From: a bacterium D16-56
Lineage (GTDB): Bacteria; Bacillota; Clostridia; Lachnospirales; Lachnospiraceae
DNA length: 64,000 nucleotides
Direction: 5' to 3'
Assembly: GCA_003611875.1 (NCBI GenBank)
Contig: RAYY01000018.1
Coordinates: 1 to 64,000, forward strand
This document shows, in pieces, positions 18,901 through 27,288 of the stretch (positions are counted from its first letter, which is position 1; each line of letters opens with the position of its first letter). A program made the position numbers and the translations under genes. The notes beneath the pieces were generated by a model. The model was not told where the DNA came from, made no database searches, and was given only the letters and a program-made list of their open reading frames with translations.

Positions 18901-20010
18901 ATGGATAAACGTGATATTCTTCTTATTCACGGAACAGATTATAAGGAGATGACAAAACGGCTGTTGGAGCAGGCTGATTTGGCAGCAGATATAGGGGATA
19001 GGCAGAAGAAAATAGCATTGAAGCCAAATCTGGTCACATCGTCTCCGCCCTCTCAGGGGGCCACGACCCACGGCGAGCTGCTGGCAGGATCCATTGAATA
19101 TCTGCAGGAGCATGGCTTTAAAAATGTTTCTGTCATGGAGGGAGCTTGGGTGGGGGAGAAGACAGACCGGGCCTTTAAGGCAGCAGGATATGACACAATA
19201 CTGAAAAGGTATCAGATCCCCTTTGTGGATCTGCAGAAGGATTCCTCAACCGAGTACCATGCGGCGGGCATGAAAATCCGGCTGTGTGATAAGGCTGCCC
19301 AGGTGGAGTATATGATTAATATGCCGGTGTTAAAGGGACACTGTCAAACTACAATTACTTGTGCGTTGAAAAACAATAAGGGGGTAATTCCTAATTCAGA
19401 AAAACGCCGTTTTCATACCTTGGGACTTCATAAGCCCATTGCCCATCTCAATACAATCGCGAGGAATGATTTTATTTTGGTGGATAATATCTGCGGCGAC
19501 CTGGATTTTGAGGAGGGAGGGAATCCGGTGGTGATGAACCGGATTCTGGGTTTTAAAGATCCGGTTTTATGTGATGCTTTTGTCTGTGACTGTATGGGAT
19601 ATACGGTGGAGGATGTGCCCTATATCGGACTGGCAGAGCGTCTGGGGGTAGGAAGTGCAGATGTGAGCCGGGCTAATGTGATCAGTCTTAATGCGCCTAC
19701 TGAGGCAGAAGGAGGATTGGGCGCTGCCAGGAAGGTACAAAAGCTGGCGCAGTTTGCAGCGCCAAAGGATGCCTGCAGTGCCTGTTATGGATCCCTGATC
19801 TATGCCCTGGACCGGCTGAATGATGCCGGAAGGCTTAAAAAGGGATTGATGCCTGTAAGTATTGGGCAGGGCTATCAGGGAAAAGAGGGGGAGATCGGCG
19901 TGGGAAGCTGTACCTCCTGTTTTCGGAAAAGCCTGGCAGGGTGTCCGCCTAAGGCGGCAGATATGGTGGAGTTTTTGATGGAGAGCTGGGGATTTTCAGA
20001 TTTTTCTTGA
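18901..20010 (+). CDS. DUF362 domain protein with C-terminal cysteine motifs
   Basis: 369 aa. The DUF362 core is recognisable from KIALKPNLVTSSPPSQGATTH, the VEYMINMPVLKGHCQTTITC segment and LKNNKGVIP. DUF362 proteins are often fused to or paired with 4Fe-4S ferredoxins, and their reaction is not established. Here two Cys pairs (CSAC and CTSC) and a later Cys lie in the last 100 residues, which could bind metal, but no full CxxCxxCxxxC ferredoxin motif is present. It starts 42 bp after mfd, with AGGAGGAAAAGCAG before the ATG, and may be co-transcribed with mfd. The -35 of the next promoter overlaps its stop codon. Confidence 0.8.
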   Translation: MDKRDILLIHGTDYKEMTKRLLEQADLAADIGDRQKKIALKPNLVTSSPPSQGATTHGELLAGSIEYLQEHGFKNVSVMEGAWVGEKTDRAFKAAGYDTILKRYQIPFVDLQKDSSTEYHAAGMKIRLCDKAAQVEYMINMPVLKGHCQTTITCALKNNKGVIPNSEKRRFHTLGLHKPIAHLNTIARNDFILVDNICGDLDFEEGGNPVVMNRILGFKDPVLCDAFVCDCMGYTVEDVPYIGLAERLGVGSADVSRANVISLNAPTEAEGGLGAARKVQKLAQFAAPKDACSACYGSLIYALDRLNDAGRLKKGLMPVSIGQGYQGKEGEIGVGSCTSCFRKSLAGCPPKAADMVEFLMESWGFSDFS

Positions 20011-20035
20011 TTTTTCTCTATAACAGCACTATAAT
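20007..20035 (+). promoter_or_regulatory. Promoter of the FMN riboswitch-ribU transcript
   Basis: TTGATT (20007-20012), a 17-bp spacer and TATAAT (20030-20035). The -35 overlaps the stop codon of the preceding gene. Confidence 0.7.
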
Positions 20036-20057
20036 GAATCATGTAAAAGGATTGAAG

Positions 20058-20167
20058 TTCTTCGGGGCAGGGTGGGATTCCCTACCGGCGGTATAGTCCG
20101 CGAACCGCGAAAGCGGCTGATCCGGTGTAATTCCGGAACCGACAGTATAGTCTGGATGAGAGAAGAA
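20058..20167 (+). ncRNA. FMN riboswitch (RFN element)
   Basis: The closing stem P1 is TTCTTC (20058-20063) with GAAGAA (20162-20167). Inside are the hallmark RFN sequences GGGGCAGGGTG, ATTCCCTACCGGCGGTA, AGTCCGCGAACCGC, TGATCCGGTG-AATTCCGGA-CCGACAGT and AGTCTGGATGAGAGA. It binds flavin mononucleotide in the nascent RNA. A terminator follows at 20217, so high FMN should switch off the riboflavin transporter gene downstream. Confidence 0.97.
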
Positions 20168-20216
20168 ATTGTGCGGTCGGAACTGGCTGCAGTATTTTCA
20201 GCGGAAGAATTGACGA

Positions 20217-20257
20217 CGCCCCGGATGAGTAGAGAACATCCGGAGCGTTTTGTTTTT
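20217..20257 (+). terminator. Riboswitch expression-platform terminator
   Basis: The stem CGCCCCGGAT/ATCCGGAGCG (20217-20226 with 20238-20247, one mismatch) is followed by TTTTGTTTTT. It lies 50 nt after the FMN aptamer and about 180 nt before ribU. Confidence 0.9.
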
Positions 20258-20437
20258 GGCCTTTATCCTATGGCTTTATTGAATGGCATGAGGAGACGGC
20301 GATTGACGATTTCAGGCTGAAGCTTGCAGATGCAGGGGTTCCTAAGCTGCCTGGGCTTTTTCTGGCACAGGCAGAACGGCGGCATGATTCCTCCATGCGA
20401 TGAACCAATCAGGATTAATTTTCAGGAGGAAAAGAAA

Positions 20438-21073
20438 ATGAGGGAAAATCAGTTATTATCCACAAGGAATGTTACAGTAATGGGAATGTTTGGCGCATTG
20501 GCGGCAGTGCTGATGCTGTTTGAGGTTCCCCTTCCTTTTATTGCGCCTAGTTTTTATGGGCTTGATTTGAGTGAGGTGCCGATTTTGGTAGGAACATTTG
20601 CATTGGGACCAGTGGCGGGTGCGGTTATGGAGGTAGTGAAGATTTTGATTAAGCTGGTTCTAAAGCCTACTTCCACGGGGTTTGTAGGAGAGTTTGCCAA
20701 TCTGGTATTTGGGTGTTCTATGGTGATTCCGGCAGGGATGATCTATCAGCTTCATAAGACTAAGAAAGGCGCTATGGCTGCCATGGCTGTCGGAACGGTA
20801 TTGATGGCAGTAGTGGGAGTTGCGGGAAATGCATTGGTAATGATTCCGTTTTATTCGAATTTTATGCCTTTGGAGAATATTTTAGCAGCAGGGGCGGCGA
20901 TTAATCCGGCAGTGGGGAATGTGTGGACGTTTGCGCTGTTTTGTGTAGGACCCTTTAATGTGGTAAAGGGAGTCGTGGTGTCGCTCATTACAGCGTTGGT
21001 CTATAAAAGGGTCAGCACGGTGATTCACAGTGTCCGGGTCGAGAAGAAGATGGAGCGGCTGGCAAGGCAGTAA
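20438..21073 (+). CDS. ribU: Riboflavin transporter, ECF S-component RibU
   Basis: 211 aa from ATG 20438, which follows AGGAGGAAAAGAAA; an upstream ATG at 20324 lies in the riboswitch leader. It is very hydrophobic with about five to six membrane spans. The N-terminal MGMFGALAAVLMLFEVPLPF and LDLSEVPILVGTFALGPVAG are typical of RibU. It binds riboflavin outside the cell and works with the shared ECF energy module (EcfA, EcfA', EcfT), which is not in this window. The FMN riboswitch in front supports the substrate. No rib biosynthesis genes are nearby. Confidence 0.95.
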   Translation: MRENQLLSTRNVTVMGMFGALAAVLMLFEVPLPFIAPSFYGLDLSEVPILVGTFALGPVAGAVMEVVKILIKLVLKPTSTGFVGEFANLVFGCSMVIPAGMIYQLHKTKKGAMAAMAVGTVLMAVVGVAGNALVMIPFYSNFMPLENILAAGAAINPAVGNVWTFALFCVGPFNVVKGVVVSLITALVYKRVSTVIHSVRVEKKMERLARQ

Positions 21074-21118
21074 AGGCTGCAGTGAAGGTATCTGTACGAT
21101 AATCAGTAAGTATAAAGC

Positions 21119-21160
21119 AGCGCCGGAGGTGGTTTTGATGCTTGAATCACCCCGGCGCTT
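21119..21160 (+). terminator. Terminator after ribU
   Basis: The stem AGCGCCGG/CCGGCGCT extends through GGTG/CACC with one bulge (21119-21159). The trailing T-tract is weak. The right arm carries the -35 of the next promoter. Confidence 0.65.
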
Positions 21161-21170
21161 ATGTTATACT
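21142..21170 (+). promoter_or_regulatory. Promoter of the Sua5 operon
   Basis: TTGAAT (21142-21147), a 17-bp spacer and TATACT (21165-21170), nested in the ribU terminator. Confidence 0.6.
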
Positions 21171-21264
21171 CAAGAGAATACCCAAATGATAGGGAATCGC
21201 TTGTTGTGATTCAGGATGGCGGAGCAGTTATTGACTTGAAAAGGAATGCCGGAGGATGATAAGG

Positions 21265-22326
21265 ATGGAGACCAGGCTGGTGAGGATCGGAGAGTCGGAA
21301 GGGGAGGAAAGGACTCAAACAGCTCTTTGGGAGGCAGCGGAGATTGTAAAGAGAGGCGGGCTGGTGGCTTTTCCCACAGAGACGGTTTATGGATTGGGAG
21401 CAAATGGGCTGGATGAAGGAGCTGCTAAGAGAATCTATGCAGCCAAGGGCAGGCCGTCGGATAATCCTCTGATTGCGCATATTTCTTGTATGGAGGAATT
21501 AGAACCGCTGACAGCAGGAATTATGCCGGTGGGAAGACGCTTGGCAGAGAGGTTCTGGCCGGGGCCGCTTACATTGGTTTTTATGAAAAGCAAACGAGTT
21601 CCGTATGGCACAACCGGGGGATTGGAGACAGTGGCAGTGCGGATGCCGGAGCGGGAGGAGGCCAGAAGGCTGATTGCCTTGGCCGGTGTGCCGGTGGCAG
21701 CGCCCAGCGCGAATCTGTCAGGCAGGCCAAGCCCTACGACGGCACAGCATGTGTGGCAGGACCTAAACGGGCGGATTGAGATGATATTAGACGGAGGACC
21801 TGTGGGAATCGGGCTGGAATCTACGATTGTAGACGTATCAGGCCAGACGCCTGTGTTGCTGCGGCCTGGGGCAGTGACACTGGAAATGCTGCAGGAGGTG
21901 GCAGCGGGGGTGGAGGTTGACCCGGCCATTCAGGGAATACCAGGAGAGAATATAAGGCCAAAGGCGCCGGGAATGAAATACCGGCATTATGCGCCAAGGG
22001 CAGAGATGACCTTGGTGGAGGGGGAGATGGCTGCAGTTGTAAGGCTGATTAATCGTCTGGCAGAGGAACGTGAGAGGAATGGAAGCAGGGTGGGAGTAAT
22101 CTGTACAGAGGAGACAAAGGGACAATACGACAGGGGGATTGTGCGCAGTGTGGGAAGCCGAAGCCAGGAGGAAACCATTGCCCATAATTTGTTTGCCGTG
22201 CTGCGGGAATTTGATGATTTGGGAGTGGATTATATCTATTCGGAAGAATTTCCACAGAAGCGTTTGGGGTATGCCATTATGAACCGGATGAAAAAGGCGG
22301 CAGGGTATCGGGAGATTCAAGCTTAA
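21265..22326 (+). CDS. ywlC: Threonylcarbamoyl-AMP synthase (Sua5/YwlC)
   Basis: 353 aa from ATG 21265, 9 nt after GGAGG; the ATG at 21256 touches the ribosome binding site. The N-terminal YrdC domain has GGLVAFPTETVYGLGANGLD and KGRPSDNPLIAHI, then SANLSGRPSPTTAQHV and the LESTIVDV segment. The C-terminal Sua5 domain follows KAPGMKYRHYAP. It makes the threonylcarbamoyl-AMP used to build t6A37 on tRNAs that read ANN codons. First gene of a long same-strand run. Confidence 0.95.
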   Translation: METRLVRIGESEGEERTQTALWEAAEIVKRGGLVAFPTETVYGLGANGLDEGAAKRIYAAKGRPSDNPLIAHISCMEELEPLTAGIMPVGRRLAERFWPGPLTLVFMKSKRVPYGTTGGLETVAVRMPEREEARRLIALAGVPVAAPSANLSGRPSPTTAQHVWQDLNGRIEMILDGGPVGIGLESTIVDVSGQTPVLLRPGAVTLEMLQEVAAGVEVDPAIQGIPGENIRPKAPGMKYRHYAPRAEMTLVEGEMAAVVRLINRLAEERERNGSRVGVICTEETKGQYDRGIVRSVGSRSQEETIAHNLFAVLREFDDLGVDYIYSEEFPQKRLGYAIMNRMKKAAGYREIQA

Positions 22327-22344
22327 TTTGGAGGAAGATGAGAG

Positions 22345-22845
22345 ATGGAGGATTTGAAGAAACGAGAGGATTATATTTCCTGGGATGAGTATTTTATGGG
22401 GGTGGCGGCTCTTTCAGGAATGCGTTCTAAGGATCCCAACACACAGGTGGGGGCCTGTATTGTAAGTGAGGACAACAAGATCCTTTCTATGGGATATAAT
22501 GGATTTCCCAGAGGGTGTTCTGACGATGACTTTCCGTGGGGAAAGCAGCTTGAGACAGAGGACCCCTACAATGCCAAGTATTTATATGTAACGCACAGTG
22601 AGCTGAATGCGATCTTAAATTACCGTGGGGGAAGCTTGGAGGGGAGCAAGCTTTATGTGACCTTGTTCCCTTGTAATGAATGTGCAAAGGCTATTATCCA
22701 GGCGGGGATTAAGACGATAATCTACAAGGAAGATAAGTACCAGGATTCCCCCTCTGTGCGGGCGTCCAAGCGGATGCTAAACGCGGCGGGGGTTCGGTAT
22801 TATCAATATGAAGCAACAGGAAGAATGATAAAAATTCATATGTAG
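22345..22845 (+). CDS. comEB: dCMP deaminase / ComEB family cytidine deaminase
   Basis: 166 aa. The zinc site is complete: HSELNAIL (His plus catalytic Glu) and PCNECAK. The N-terminal DEYFMGVAALSGMRSKDPNT and GYNGFPRGCSDDDFPW are the nucleotide-binding segments of the deoxycytidylate deaminase family. It turns dCMP into dUMP for thymidylate synthesis. The ATG follows GGAGGAAGATGAG, 18 bp after the Sua5 stop. Confidence 0.93.
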   Translation: MEDLKKREDYISWDEYFMGVAALSGMRSKDPNTQVGACIVSEDNKILSMGYNGFPRGCSDDDFPWGKQLETEDPYNAKYLYVTHSELNAILNYRGGSLEGSKLYVTLFPCNECAKAIIQAGIKTIIYKEDKYQDSPSVRASKRMLNAAGVRYYQYEATGRMIKIHM

Positions 22846-22857
22846 GCGGCAAAAATT

Positions 22858-24675
22858 ATGAAAATACTGCTGGCGGCAGTGAATGCCAAATATATTCATT
22901 CTAATCCGGGAGTATACAGTCTGAAAATGTACGCAGACAGAGTACAAAAGCCGGAAGCTTATGCAAAGACATCTGCGGACATTGAGATTGCCGAGTATAC
23001 GATCAACAATTTTACAGAGCAGATGCTGGAAGATATTTACCGGAGAAAACCGGATGCGGTGGGTTTTTCCTGCTATATCTGGAATATAACTTGTGTGACA
23101 GAGCTGGTCCGGGACCTGCATAAAATATTGCCGGATACAGATATCTGGCTGGGCGGTCCGGAGGTATCCTATGACGCAAAGGAGCTGCTGGAAAGAGAGC
23201 CGGAGCTGTTGGGGATCATGAAGGGGGAAGGGGAGGAGATTTTTGCGGAGCTGACAGGCTTTTATAGGACGCTGGGCACTTCTGTGCGCTGTGCCGAGAG
23301 GAAAGGCCAGGCAGAACAGAAGAAGATAGCAAAACCTCTGACAAAGGGGCGGCAGCACGGAGGAGAAAGCTTCCGAAAGGGGCTGGAACAAATTCCCGGT
23401 CTTGTATTTCGAAAAGAAAATGGGGAGATATGGGAGCAGGAAACAAGAACGGCGCTGGATATGGACCGGCTCCCGTTTATATATGAGGGATCAGATGGGT
23501 ATGAACATAGAATCCTTTATTATGAAAGCAGCAGAGGCTGTCCTTTTTCCTGCAGCTATTGTCTGTCTTCTCTTGACAAATCCGTGCGTTTTCGGAAGTG
23601 GGAGCTGGTAAAGAAGGAGCTGAATTTTTTTCTGGAACAGAAGGTGCCTCAGGTGAAGTTTGTGGACAGGACTTTTAACTGCAGTAAAAGTCATGCCATG
23701 GCTATTTGGCGTCATATTGCTGAGCATGATAACGGGATAACGAATTTTCATTTTGAAATTGCGGCAGACCTGATGGATGAGGAGGAGCTCAGCCTGATGG
23801 AGAAGGTGCGTCCGGGGCTGATTCAGTTGGAAATCGGAGTGCAGAGCACCAATCCTGTTGTGATCCGGGAGATTTGCCGCAAGATGGATTGGGAAAAGGT
23901 GAGGAAGACAGCAGAACGAATCCATGGGGGAGGAAGGGTGCATCAGCATTTGGATTTAATTGCAGGTCTTCCCTATGAGGATTATGATAGCTTTCATCGC
24001 TCTTTTAATGATGTATATACCCTGGAGCCGGAGCAGCTTCAATTAGGATTCCTGAAGGTGCTGAAGGGTTCGCATATGTACAAAATGGCTGAGAGGTATG
24101 GTCTGGTATACAGGGAACAGCCTCCCTATGAGGTTCTTGCCACTCATTGGCTGTCCTATGAGGAGATAAGGCGGCTGAAAGGGGTGGAAAACATGGTGGA
24201 GGTTTATTATAACAGCGGGCAGTTTGGCAATATTTTAAAGCTGCTTGTGGATAGATTGAAGGATGCATTTCACTTGTATGAACAGTTGGCGGAGTACTAT
24301 GAAGAACAGGGGCTGAACGGAAAAAACCACAGCAGGATGGCACGATATGAGATTCTTTATGGATTTATTTTGAAGCAGACAGAAATGGAGAGGGGACGTG
24401 ATGCTGCGGGGCATGTGGGAAATGGTCTTGAGGAGATGGAAGATGCTTTGGTATGTGACTGCTATCTTCGGGAGAATTGCAAAAGCCGTCCGGTTTTTGC
24501 TTTGGATCAAGTGCCGTATAAAGAGCAAATCAGAACCTTGGCAGCCGGATTCCGCAGTTTGGGGACACAGGTTCATGCAGAGGTGCTGCGAAGCGGGGAG
24601 GTATGGCTGTTTGATTATCGGGACAGGGAGCCGTTAAGCAGAAATGCAAGGATGGTACTTTTGGGACGTATCTGA
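22858..24675 (+). CDS. B12-binding domain radical SAM protein (DUF4080 type)
   Basis: 605 aa. An N-terminal cobalamin-binding-like Rossmann domain (MKILLAAVNAKYIHSNPGVY, DIWLGGPEVSYD) precedes the radical SAM core. The core has SSRGCPFSCSYCLSS (CxxxCxxC cluster site near 228-235), VDRTFNCS and LEIGVQS. A C-terminal DUF4080-like region follows (about 430-605, with a small Cys cluster CDCYLRENC). The family is widespread in anaerobic Firmicutes and its substrate is unknown to me. A low-homology insert of about 35 residues, rich in Lys and Gly, interrupts the segment before the core. It is 12 bp after the deaminase gene. Confidence 0.88.
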   Translation: MKILLAAVNAKYIHSNPGVYSLKMYADRVQKPEAYAKTSADIEIAEYTINNFTEQMLEDIYRRKPDAVGFSCYIWNITCVTELVRDLHKILPDTDIWLGGPEVSYDAKELLEREPELLGIMKGEGEEIFAELTGFYRTLGTSVRCAERKGQAEQKKIAKPLTKGRQHGGESFRKGLEQIPGLVFRKENGEIWEQETRTALDMDRLPFIYEGSDGYEHRILYYESSRGCPFSCSYCLSSLDKSVRFRKWELVKKELNFFLEQKVPQVKFVDRTFNCSKSHAMAIWRHIAEHDNGITNFHFEIAADLMDEEELSLMEKVRPGLIQLEIGVQSTNPVVIREICRKMDWEKVRKTAERIHGGGRVHQHLDLIAGLPYEDYDSFHRSFNDVYTLEPEQLQLGFLKVLKGSHMYKMAERYGLVYREQPPYEVLATHWLSYEEIRRLKGVENMVEVYYNSGQFGNILKLLVDRLKDAFHLYEQLAEYYEEQGLNGKNHSRMARYEILYGFILKQTEMERGRDAAGHVGNGLEEMEDALVCDCYLRENCKSRPVFALDQVPYKEQIRTLAAGFRSLGTQVHAEVLRSGEVWLFDYRDREPLSRNARMVLLGRI

Positions 24676-24700
24676 ATAATGTCTTTTGTGAGAGGGAAAA

Positions 24701-25513
24701 ATGGAGCAAACTTATGTGGCAGTGGATCTGGAGACTACAGGGCTGGAGGCAAAACGGGACAAGATCATAGAGATCGGGGCAGTCCGTGTCGTGGACGGCA
24801 GGGAGATTGCTGCATATCATACTATGGTAAATCCCCACAGGAAGCTAGAGAAGCAGATAACAGAGCTGACCGGAATTACGGATGATATGGTGGAGAATGC
24901 ACCGGATATTGGCGACATTATAGAGGGGGTTGCGGAGTTTTGCGGACAGGCGCCTCTTTTGGGACATGGGATTATGTTTGATTACAGCTTTCTGAAACGG
25001 GCGGCAGTGAATCATGGAATTTCTTTTGATAAAGACGGGATCGATACCCTGAAACTGTGCCGTCGTTTTATGCCCGAGGGTCAGCCAAAGAATCTGTCGG
25101 CGGCCTGCGATTTTTTTAAAATCCGGCGGAAAGCGGCTCATCGGGCTTTGGATGATGCGCGGGATGCTCATTATCTTTATCAGAAGCTGGTAATATGTTT
25201 TTTGGCAGAAAATGGGACAGGCTTTGGAGTAGATTCAAAAGAAGATAAGGAAGTGGTTTCAGGCAGTTTTTCGGAAAATAAGGAAGCCAAGGAAGTATTT
25301 ATGGCAAAACCCATGATTTACAAGGTAAAAAAGGAACAGCCTGCCACGAAAAAGCAAAAAGAGGACTTGCGGTATTTACTAAAATATCATAAAATAGATG
25401 TGCCTGTGGAAATTGATTATTTAAGCCGCAATGAGGTGTCCCGGCTTAAGGATCGGATTATTTTCCAGTATGGAAGGATACAAAGAACAGACAGAGTAAA
25501 GCAGAAGAGGTGA
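24701..25513 (+). CDS. DnaQ-like 3'-5' exonuclease with C-terminal extension
   Basis: 270 aa. The DEDDh motifs are complete: VAVDLETTGLE (Exo I), LLGHGIMFDYSFL (Exo II) and AHRALDDARDAHYL (Exo III), within residues 1-165. The layout matches the proofreading domain of PolC/DnaQ. Residues about 190-270 are a charged linker and then ATKKQKEDLRYLLKYHK-like helices ending SRNEVSRLKDRIIFQYG, which look like a small DNA-binding SAP-type fold (inference). The ATG follows GAGAGGGAAAA, 25 bp after the radical SAM gene. Confidence 0.88.
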   Translation: MEQTYVAVDLETTGLEAKRDKIIEIGAVRVVDGREIAAYHTMVNPHRKLEKQITELTGITDDMVENAPDIGDIIEGVAEFCGQAPLLGHGIMFDYSFLKRAAVNHGISFDKDGIDTLKLCRRFMPEGQPKNLSAACDFFKIRRKAAHRALDDARDAHYLYQKLVICFLAENGTGFGVDSKEDKEVVSGSFSENKEAKEVFMAKPMIYKVKKEQPATKKQKEDLRYLLKYHKIDVPVEIDYLSRNEVSRLKDRIIFQYGRIQRTDRVKQKR

Positions 25514-25523
25514 ATATAATAAT

Positions 25524-25628
25524 ATGAATAATAAAAAGAGAAAAATGATATCAACGATTATTGTTATTATTTTGGTTCTTGCCATGATTATACCAACCGT
25601 AGCAAGTGCATTGACAATGTTTTCTTAA
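25524..25628 (+). CDS. Small single-span membrane protein (34 aa)
   Basis: The protein starts MNNKKRKM, followed by one hydrophobic helix (ISTIIVIILVLAMIIPTVA) and a 7-residue tail. GAGGTGA stands about 10 nt before the ATG. It lies 10 bp after the exonuclease gene and 25 bp before the VanW gene, in the same transcript. Lysine-rich N-terminus and one span recall small membrane proteins such as Prli42 or DUF4044, but I cannot assign it. The AXA-like end (VASA) might also allow signal-peptide cleavage. Confidence 0.65.
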   Translation: MNNKKRKMISTIIVIILVLAMIIPTVASALTMFS

Positions 25629-25653
25629 TATGGAGAGAATTTGAGGAGCGATC

Positions 25654-27288
25654 ATGAAGAAGGTTAATATATGGGGCACCTTTTTTGCCGCGGCAGCCGC
25701 GGCTGTATTTTTTGCCGGGCCAGCATATGGAAAGGAAAGGACGCTGCCAGACGGATTTTTTGTGGGAGAGGTCAGCTTGGGCGGAATGACGGAGGAGCAG
25801 GCCAGACAGGCCATTGCGGCAGAGGCCGGGCGATTGTCAGGAAGAAGGATAACGTTGGATATTGCGGGAAATCCTTCTTCTGTGACGGCAGAAAAGCTTG
25901 GGGTGTCCTGGAGCAATGAGGATGTGGTGGAAAAGGCAATGGACCAGATATCCTCGGGAAATCTGGTGCGGCAGTATATGGTGCGGAAGGATACAGAAAA
26001 AAATCCTGTGCGCATTCCTTTAGAGACCAGGGTGGACGAGGGTAAAGTAGAAAGCTTTGTCAAAAGCCAGACAGAGGGGCTGATGGCAGAACCCCAGAAC
26101 GCATCGATTATCCGTGTGGACGGGGCGTTTCAGATCACCCCGGGGGTATCCGGGAAGGTGGTAGACGTGGCGGCTACAAAGATGGCTCTGGATCAGGCAC
26201 TGCTGAATCAGGCAGGGGATGAGGTAATTGCAGCAGCAGTGGTGGCGGAGAGACAGCCAGACATTGTGGAGGAGGATTTGGCATCCATTGGGGATGTTTT
26301 GGGAACCTTTACCACGGATTTCAGCAGCAGCGGCTCCTCCCGGTCCGGGAATCTGTCTAATGGTGCATCTAAGATCAATGGACATGTGCTGATGCCTGGG
26401 GAAACCCTGTCAGGATATGAGTGTATGCATCCGTTTACCACAGCCAACGGATATTATACGGCGGCGGCTTATGAAGGCGGCAGGGTTGTGGACAGTATTG
26501 GGGGCGGCGTATGCCAGATCGCAACCACTCTTTATAATGCGGCCCTGCGGGCAGAGCTGGAGATCACCCAGCGGCAGAATCACTCTATGGTAGTAGGGTA
26601 TGTGAAGCCGTCTATGGATGCGGCCATTGCAGGGACAGTGAAGGATATTAAGATTACCAACAATTACAGTACTCCTATTTATGTGGAAGGGTATACAGAG
26701 AACAGAAAGCTGACATTTACCATATATGGAAAAGAAACCAGACCAGAGAATCGGACCGTGGAGTATGTGTCAGAGACCTTAAGCTCTATCAGTCCGGGAG
26801 CGCCTGCAGAGCAGGTGGATCCGTCTATGGCGCCTGGAAGCAGAAGACAGGTTCAATCTGCCCACCGGGGCGTAAAGTCCAGGCTCTGGAAGGTGGTTAC
26901 GGTAGATGGGGTTGAGACGGAGAGAACCCTGCTTCACACAGACACATACAATGCTTCCAAAGCGATTGTCCTGGTAGGGCCGCCCGCACCTGTGCCTGTT
27001 CCCGCGGAACCGCAGCCATCAGAGGCCATTCAGCCGAATCCAGGAGAGATAAACATTCCAGGGCAGACGGGGGAAGGGAGCAATCCTGAAACGTCGGCTC
27101 CATCGGAGAATCCTGCTCCGTCAACTGCAGCTCCGGAGACGTCCGCACCTGTACAAGCCCCGCCTGCCGCGGCTTCGGAGACGCCGCAGACTCCTGCGCC
27201 GCAAGAGACTCCTGCACCGGCACAAGGTTCGGCACCAACAGAAAATCCGGCTCCGACCCCGGCAGAACCCCAGGGACCTGGGGAATGA
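25654..27288 (+). CDS. VanW family exported protein with peptidoglycan-binding-like domain
   Basis: 544 aa. Residues 1-26 look like a signal peptide ending PAYGKE. The peptidoglycan-binding type 4 domain (PG_binding_4) spans about 60-200. The VanW domain lies around 225-350, with SKINGHVLMPGETLSGYE and DSIGGGVCQIATTLYNAAL. The last 110 residues are a Pro/Ala/Glu/Ser/Thr-rich low-complexity tail, suggesting a wall-spanning or disordered segment. VanW domains occur in vancomycin-resistance clusters, but most, as here, are stand-alone wall proteins of unknown biochemistry; no van ligase genes are present. It overlaps the next gene by 4 bp (ATGA). Confidence 0.9.
   Translation: MKKVNIWGTFFAAAAAAVFFAGPAYGKERTLPDGFFVGEVSLGGMTEEQARQAIAAEAGRLSGRRITLDIAGNPSSVTAEKLGVSWSNEDVVEKAMDQISSGNLVRQYMVRKDTEKNPVRIPLETRVDEGKVESFVKSQTEGLMAEPQNASIIRVDGAFQITPGVSGKVVDVAATKMALDQALLNQAGDEVIAAAVVAERQPDIVEEDLASIGDVLGTFTTDFSSSGSSRSGNLSNGASKINGHVLMPGETLSGYECMHPFTTANGYYTAAAYEGGRVVDSIGGGVCQIATTLYNAALRAELEITQRQNHSMVVGYVKPSMDAAIAGTVKDIKITNNYSTPIYVEGYTENRKLTFTIYGKETRPENRTVEYVSETLSSISPGAPAEQVDPSMAPGSRRQVQSAHRGVKSRLWKVVTVDGVETERTLLHTDTYNASKAIVLVGPPAPVPVPAEPQPSEAIQPNPGEINIPGQTGEGSNPETSAPSENPAPSTAAPETSAPVQAPPAAASETPQTPAPQETPAPAQGSAPTENPAPTPAEPQGPGE

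Noticed and set aside
20072-20320. 82-codon frame
   Set aside because: It lies inside the FMN riboswitch and its terminator; the sequence is explained by RNA structure.
25654-27288. Vancomycin resistance locus suggested by the VanW domain
   Set aside because: No vanH, ligase, vanX or vanRS genes nearby; VanW domains are common in ordinary clostridial wall proteins.
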